From Membranipora membranacea (taxonomy: Eukaryota > Bryozoa > Gymnolaemata > Cheilostomatida > Membraniporidae), in assembly GCA_914767715.1 (NCBI GenBank), contig OU612069.1, positions 14,195,387 to 14,259,386 of the forward strand: 64,000 nucleotides of DNA. Direction: 5' to 3'. The notes below the pieces were generated by a model. It did not search any database and had not been told where the DNA came from. It saw only the letters and a program-made list of their open reading frames with translations. The translations under genes and the position numbers were made by a program. This document shows positions 61,701 to 64,000 of this stretch, piece by piece. Numbering within the stretch: position 1 is the first letter of the stretch; each line of letters begins with the position of its first letter.

Positions 61701-64000
61701 AGATGGTTGTTACGTTGCATGTTCCCTTAATTTCAGGTGTGCAAATGAACAGAATATTAGAGAGATGTATAAAGGAGTGTAAATGTGTAGATCTGGAATC
61801 TCTTTGTGTCATTGCTGAGAAACAGGTATGTGCCAAAATAGCTCTAGACTAGAGTGCTGTAGACCAGAGAGTGCACCCATAGAGTTATATATATTATGCA
61901 CTGTAGACAGGTATATATCTGGCCCATTGCTGACCATATTTGGATGCGGTCCATCTATGTCTGTCACTCCATCATCACTAACGGGTTCACTCCTGCCTCT
62001 ACATCTTCCTTGTTTTTCTCCGGTGTCCCTACACGTCGTCCATGTCCGTCCATGGGTGTTGGACATATTTCATATTTGGTCTGTCCAATATTTCTAATCA
62101 TTCATTCATGGCACGCTTTCTCCTTTCTTTTTCTGCTTGACTTCTCATGCAGGTTCGATAAACCTTTGCACACTGGTTGACTGTGCGGCAGGTTTTGATA
62201 GCCTATGCCTGGACGGACAGTTCCATGACTCTCCTGTATCTATTCCTGTATTTACACATTGCACATATGCACATCTCACTTTATATCCGAGCCAATATTT
62301 GTTTTTCTTTACCAAAATCTGATTCAAAGATACCAAAGTTGGTCATGAAGCACATATCTATTTCGTCATTCAGGTCTGATCTTGACATGATTGCCGGTTT
62401 CTTAGTGTATTAATTTTTTTTTTAAATACTGGAATAGGTTTCATAACTTAGCAGATGGCTTAGAAAAGCTTGCAAGACTCGTATCATTGGCAGACATTGG
62501 TTCCTATGAATCTAAACATAAGCCTCAAGGAAATTGGTATTAGAAAATTAGCAAACTGACTTTTTAAATACTTATTTTGATTAACAGTGTTAGTCAGTTA
62601 GCGATAACACTCTGAAATTGTATAACTGATACCAGCTGATTGTCACAGAATTGATACCAGCAATCGACTTTATCTTAATAATTAAGCTTATATCAGTTCA
62701 AAGGCTTTACAGCAAAAACTTAGTGTGGCGGCATCAATATGAGATGAGTTGATATGTGCCCAGTATTTTATTCCATCAGTGATGAGTTTACACAGGCTGC
62801 TTTGAAATTGTTATGGCAAGTTTGTCGTTTGAACTGGATTCAATGATTATCCCAGTGTATACCTAGCATGGTGACATTTTTATCCGTACATTGAGCTCAT
62901 CTAGCTTCAAGCTATCAGATTTATGAGACTTTGTACTTAGTAAGCTCACCTTCAAAGTAAGAAGTAACAGCGTGTTACTCCTTGTTCAAAGAATGACGTC
63001 CCACAAATTGTGGGGAAGTGACAGAAATCACTTTGTACCACAGCAGCATTTTGATATGAATGGAACGCAGAAAGGATACCCTAGTCTATGTAGTAATGCT
63101 TGTCTTCCTGTATACACATACAGTTATCACCAGACCTAATATGTAGTCAAATATAGAGGCTCCTCAAATTAAAATTATATGGTTCAACCTTCCAGTTATT
63201 TAGAATTTAAGTTTTAAGACCCTGGCCAATATTAAGTGCTAGTCCAGACGCAGCTGACTGACTTACTAGTTCTGACGTATAATTTCTTTTACGTTATGAC
63301 CAATGATATTAGAGGGAGTTCATTGGTATGACTCAGCCTATGTAATTATTTTTTACTTCAATGACTGAAAGATCATGATGCCGCGCAACAGGATTTCATG
63401 GCTAATTTTGTTCTGAGGAGTTTCATCAAGATAACTGCAAACTTTGGCTCATTCAGCTGTATAACAATCATAGTCATAATATTATATTATCATCATATTT
63501 AAAAAAAAAACCATTGCTTCCTGGTCAGCACAGCAATCAAATGGTCTTGTACTCCCTGGGCTTTGGAGTTCATTGATTTGAGTACATCATATGCCATAGA
63601 CTAGACAGTTCATGAATGTTCCCTGATACACAGCATGAGTTGTGTCTCGGAGTTTGAAAGTTTGAAAACAAAACCTACTTCAGCTTTATCTTAATCTTTC
63701 TTTAATCCCACCCAACAACAAATGTTACATCACCGCCCATGAGAATCTGTGCATCATACGACTTTATGAAGTACTTTCCCTTTAGATAAGTTGAGGTGTC
63801 ATACGATGTGGCACAGTTTGTTATCTACTGATGAGGGTTCAATGATACTTGGGCTAAATTAATATATTGTCCGAAAAAGGTAATGACTCGACTTCAAAAT
63901 AAAAGGAAGTGTTAGCATCCCATCCCTAAATTTCATCAGGGGGATTTCCAAATAGATAATTCGGGAAGCTTTCTACCCGCCAGAGATAAGTGATAATTGC
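58716..64000 (+). CDS. EXOSC9: Exosome complex subunit EXOSC9/Rrp45, 5' part, runs off the right edge
   Basis: Structural RNase PH-like subunit of the RNA exosome ring, acting in nuclear and cytoplasmic 3'-5' RNA processing and decay. Exons: 58716-58781, 60315-60409, 61197-61330 and 61737-61825, with GT-AG introns in phases 0, 2 and 1; the fourth intron (phase 0) starts at 61826 and no further exon is found before the window ends. The roughly 128 encoded codons begin MKERPLSTCERDFGLQ and continue with RIDGRTAFDYRDIQISFG, DYGCCHV, VMAQVTCNLVEP, GFEPGR and NRILERCI...LESLCVIAEK. Each block aligns in order with animal EXOSC9 and its RNase PH fold. The family is usually about 400-450 residues, so roughly 70% is missing here. 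The next exon should begin with a Val-Trp pair followed by an Arg-Val-Asp motif. Head-to-head with the THAP gene. Confidence 0.93.
59366..59690. mobile_element. MITE, AGTGACAGTCCTA family (copy 2)
   Basis: Terminal inverted repeats of about 17 bp: 'ttaaagtgacagtccta' at the left, and 'taggactgtcactataa' at the right, whose complement differs at one position. 325 bp, non-coding, in intron 1 of EXOSC9. The best-preserved member; copy 1 is at 49089. Confidence 0.8.
60497..61163 (+). repeat. Duplicated 110-bp block in EXOSC9 intron 2
   Basis: 60497-60605 and 61051-61163 align along their length, sharing 'aggccacaaacc', 'gattgcagacagca', 'tacaattattctct' and 'caagcaaccaagcca'-type blocks. The second copy ends 33 bases before the exon 3 acceptor. 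No coding role seen. Confidence 0.65.
61826..64000 (+). other. EXOSC9 intron 4 (partial), no feature seen
   Basis: I searched for the conserved next exon and did not find it. Open frames at 61809-62413 overlap on both strands and do not match EXOSC9. No transposon ends noticed. Confidence 0.5.

Noticed and set aside
61809-62413. Cluster of overlapping open frames as the next EXOSC9 exon
   Set aside because: None contains the expected Val-Trp and Arg-Val-Asp motif region of EXOSC9, and both strands are open, so it is noncoding intron sequence.

Overview
This is an AT-rich (roughly one third GC by eye) animal genomic window with spliceosomal introns, GT-AG junctions, MITEs, tRNA-derived SINEs and a decayed LINE fragment. 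The proteins suggest an early-branching marine metazoan (sponge-like or other non-bilaterian); this is inference and I cannot name a species. Three genes can be assembled exon by exon. All were read from splice sites and conserved motifs, because no single open frame shows them whole.

Layout. 1-25.5 kb is a gene-poor, repeat-rich stretch. It holds a local triplication at 2.4-9.2 kb (one copy interrupted by a MITE), a complete non-autonomous hAT element with 8-bp target duplications (12382-12962), a nested pair of elements (13788-14321) and a short three-copy tandem repeat (14.9-15.4 kb). 25.5-29.2 kb carries a compact SoxB-type HMG-box transcription factor on the + strand: three exons with two introns inside the HMG box, a TATA/CCAAT promoter, a pair of inverted Sox-like sites just upstream, and a 3' flank rich in short perfect stem-loops. 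29.5-38.9 kb is again gene-free, with scattered small elements.

38962-57644 (- strand) is a single large gene that I reconstruct as 18 exons with every phase consistent, giving a 982-residue protein. It has an acidic/Ser-Thr-rich N-terminal region, three tandem THAP (C2CH) zinc fingers, a basic linker, a coiled coil and a C-terminal segment resembling the helix-turn-helix region next to the THAP domain in P-element/THAP9 transposases. Each THAP domain is split over three exons with the same split points and phases, which points to exon-triplet duplication. Its introns host a 17-copy 60-bp minisatellite, two SINE copies, a LINE tail, a Mutator-like foldback MITE with 9-bp target duplications and other MITEs.

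58716 to the right edge (+ strand) is the 5' part of the exosome subunit EXOSC9 (Rrp45), four exons encoding about the first 126 residues. It lies head-to-head with the THAP gene, with 1071 bp between the two start codons, so a shared promoter region is likely. No rRNA, tRNA, CRISPR or other RNA gene was seen.
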